From positions 3,404,601 to 3,468,600 of the forward strand of contig CM030940.1 in assembly GCA_018136815.1 (NCBI GenBank): a stretch of DNA of 64,000 nt. Direction: 5' to 3'. The position numbers and the translations under genes are program-made. Shown piece after piece: positions 62,663 to 64,000 of the stretch (its first letter is position 1; every line of letters starts with the position of its first letter). The DNA is from Isochrysis galbana. Taxonomy: Eukaryota; Haptophyta; Isochrysidales; Isochrysidaceae. The notes below the pieces were generated by a model. The model was not told the DNA's origin. It saw only the letters and a list, made by a program, of their open reading frames with translations, and made no database searches.

Positions 62663-63226
62663 ATGCACCGCTACGCGAACCCCTGTGCTCCCCTCCACAA
62701 TGCACCACTGTCGTCAACGCACCTTGCGCTGCTGCTACTCGCATTGTGTGCGACCGCCGGCGACTGCCACATGCAGCCCCGCAGCAATGGCATGAAGCCC
62801 CGGCCTCAGCTCATTTCAGCACCTCTTCCAAGAGCTGATGGACGAGGCTCATACAACACATTCCTGCGTGGGGGTGCCACAAACGGTGGCACATTGAAAG
62901 CTCAAAACGGTCGCGTCCCTCTGATCGCCGGCACGTACATGGCGCTTGGCCTCACCGCAATGGTGGTCTTGTTATCAACCGCCTACAAGCACCCACTGTG
63001 GCCTTTCCAGATGGACTCGCTCATCTGGTGTCGGGCATGGCTGCTCACGACCATCGGCGACTACTACGGCGCCTGCTTCTCACTTTGTGCCGTCATCCTC
63101 GCCAGTGAGCCTCGTTGGCAGGGCATAGCATGGTCTCTTGGCTGCTGTCTGCTTGGTGCTCCTGTTTGCTCATTTTGGGTCGTGAGCAGGGTTTTGCGCA
63201 AAGGCACCATCTCTCTTAGGGATTGA
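62663..63226 (+). CDS. DUF1475-like membrane protein with signal-type leader
   Basis: 187 residues from the ATG at 62663 (MHRYANPCAPLHNAPLSSTH); the frame is open from 62573. A hydrophobic segment at about residues 20-33 (LALLLLALCATAG) looks like a signal peptide. Residues 85-165 have three hydrophobic spans and resemble DUF1475: YMALGLTAMVVLLSTAYKHP, SLIWCRAWLLTTIGDYYGAC, SLGCCLLGAPVCSFWVVSRV. The family is a plant/algal membrane protein without known function. The Arg/Asn/Gly-rich stretch between leader and first span may be a plastid transit peptide. One exon. Confidence 0.55.
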   Translation: MHRYANPCAPLHNAPLSSTHLALLLLALCATAGDCHMQPRSNGMKPRPQLISAPLPRADGRGSYNTFLRGGATNGGTLKAQNGRVPLIAGTYMALGLTAMVVLLSTAYKHPLWPFQMDSLIWCRAWLLTTIGDYYGACFSLCAVILASEPRWQGIAWSLGCCLLGAPVCSFWVVSRVLRKGTISLRD

Positions 63227-64000
63227 AGGCGTCAACCCCTCCAAGGAAATGCCATGATGCGATGGAAAATGGCTCGCTCTGCGTGTCAGGATCTGCTCCC
63301 TGGCACCACACACATGAACACGCATGGCTGTCTATTCATCATGAGCGTGAGATCATGTGTGGTAGGTTGTCTGGACGAATGAAAGGGCTGAAAGGCAACG
63401 TCAAGATCGGGCTAGATGAGGCGACAGAGAGAGATCTTTCTGCGTTCATCCTCGCTACAAATACACTCATATACGGTAGAGTGCTGCGCCGCACAAATAT
63501 ATGAAATCAATACTATGCTTATACGTCGCACTAGCACTAGAGGTCTTTCGTAGTGCGAGAGGTGAGGGAGCTTAGGTTGAAAAAAAATGGGTATCGGGGA
63601 GTCATAACATTTTTTCATCGTACTCGGCAAAGCTTCCACCCCGCCTTTCCCCCCTCGCAATCCGAGGTGGGAGCGGAAAGATGGCGACCGACAATGACAG
63701 GCCGACCTCCTTCGCCGTGCGCCGTGCGTTGTGCGCTTGAGCTTCATCTTCAGCCAAGGTCGTTTGCTTCCATTTGGTACCACCTTCTTCCCCCATCCAT
63801 TCGGCTTGGGAGGGGTGCACGCCTCGCACCCATAGTGGGGTCGCTCCCTGTTGCGGGTAGGGGGGGTTGCCCGTTTCCCTTTGTACTATCCCCGACCGTT
63901 AGGCTCTCTTCGCGTGACTCCCACTCCGAATTGTTGGTGTCAGACGGATTGGTAGAGCCCGTCCCCGAATGCGACCGAGACGATTGCGACGAGGCTGACG
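63227..64000. other. No gene recognised; possible coding sequence at the window edge
   Basis: A copy of the 25-bp motif lies at 63756-63781 (minus). From about 63911 to the end a plus frame is open and acidic (SSRDSHSELLVSDGLVEPVP, ECDRDDCDEAD); it may belong to a gene or retroelement ORF beyond the window. Nothing else seen. Confidence 0.4.

Overview
The window is nuclear DNA of a microbial eukaryote, most likely a photosynthetic alga with a secondary (red-lineage) plastid. Several genes have short GT-AG introns: sulfotransferase, HECT ligase and a mitoribosomal L50-like gene. Two genes look plastid-targeted (a DUF3727-like protein and a lumenal-type FKBP). The set is eukaryotic throughout: UBE3A-type HECT ligase, TMEM222/RTE1-like protein, eukaryotic RNR large subunit, Copia, Ty3/Gypsy, hAT, mariner and L1-like elements. 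Base composition is GC-rich, with long homopolymer and pyrimidine tracts. I cannot name the species; haptophyte or ochrophyte is an inference.

Layout. 1-5.2 kb: hAT DNA transposon with a Copia fossil beside its right inverted repeat. 5.4-7.8 kb: DUF3727-like gene (-), hAT/DUF659-like transposase remnant, then a membrane-anchored triple cysteine-knot-like ORF. 8-15 kb: LINE copies, a long CT repeat, a TMEM222/RTE1-like gene and a LINE with an internally inverted RT block. 16-19 kb: a weak hypothetical gene, a clean hAT-type non-autonomous element with an 8-bp target duplication, and an AT-richer duplicated segment. 19.8-26 kb: YdcZ/DUF606-like transporter, FKBP, Copia fossil, mL50-like gene. 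28.7-30.3 kb: three-exon sulfotransferase. 30.6-36.6 kb: repeats, including a 785-bp hAT deletion derivative with 218-bp inverted arms. 36.6-40.9 kb: divergent FkbM methyltransferase and RNR large subunit. 41-45 kb: nested LINEs. 45.7-49.5 kb: PhyH dioxygenase, Copia fossil split by a LINE, Gypsy fragment. 49.8-51.4 kb: LINE with CCCH finger and APE endonuclease. 52-54 kb: J-domain/MECR-type reductase/SAM fusion. 55-60 kb: LINE pieces and the four-exon HECT ligase. 60-63.2 kb: LINE with a solo-LTR-like insert, Gypsy and mariner remnants, then a DUF1475-like membrane protein.

The host genes do not form operons or one pathway; most are singletons in a sea of mobile DNA. Two themes recur. First, mobile or repeated sequence often lies within about 100 bp of a host start codon: DUF3727-like, FKBP, mL50-like and PhyH genes. 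Second, one LINE family dominates, with at least eight copies, some with exact target duplications. Its 5' end forms a hairpin whose paired bases change together between copies. No rRNA, intact tRNA, CRISPR or prokaryotic feature was seen.
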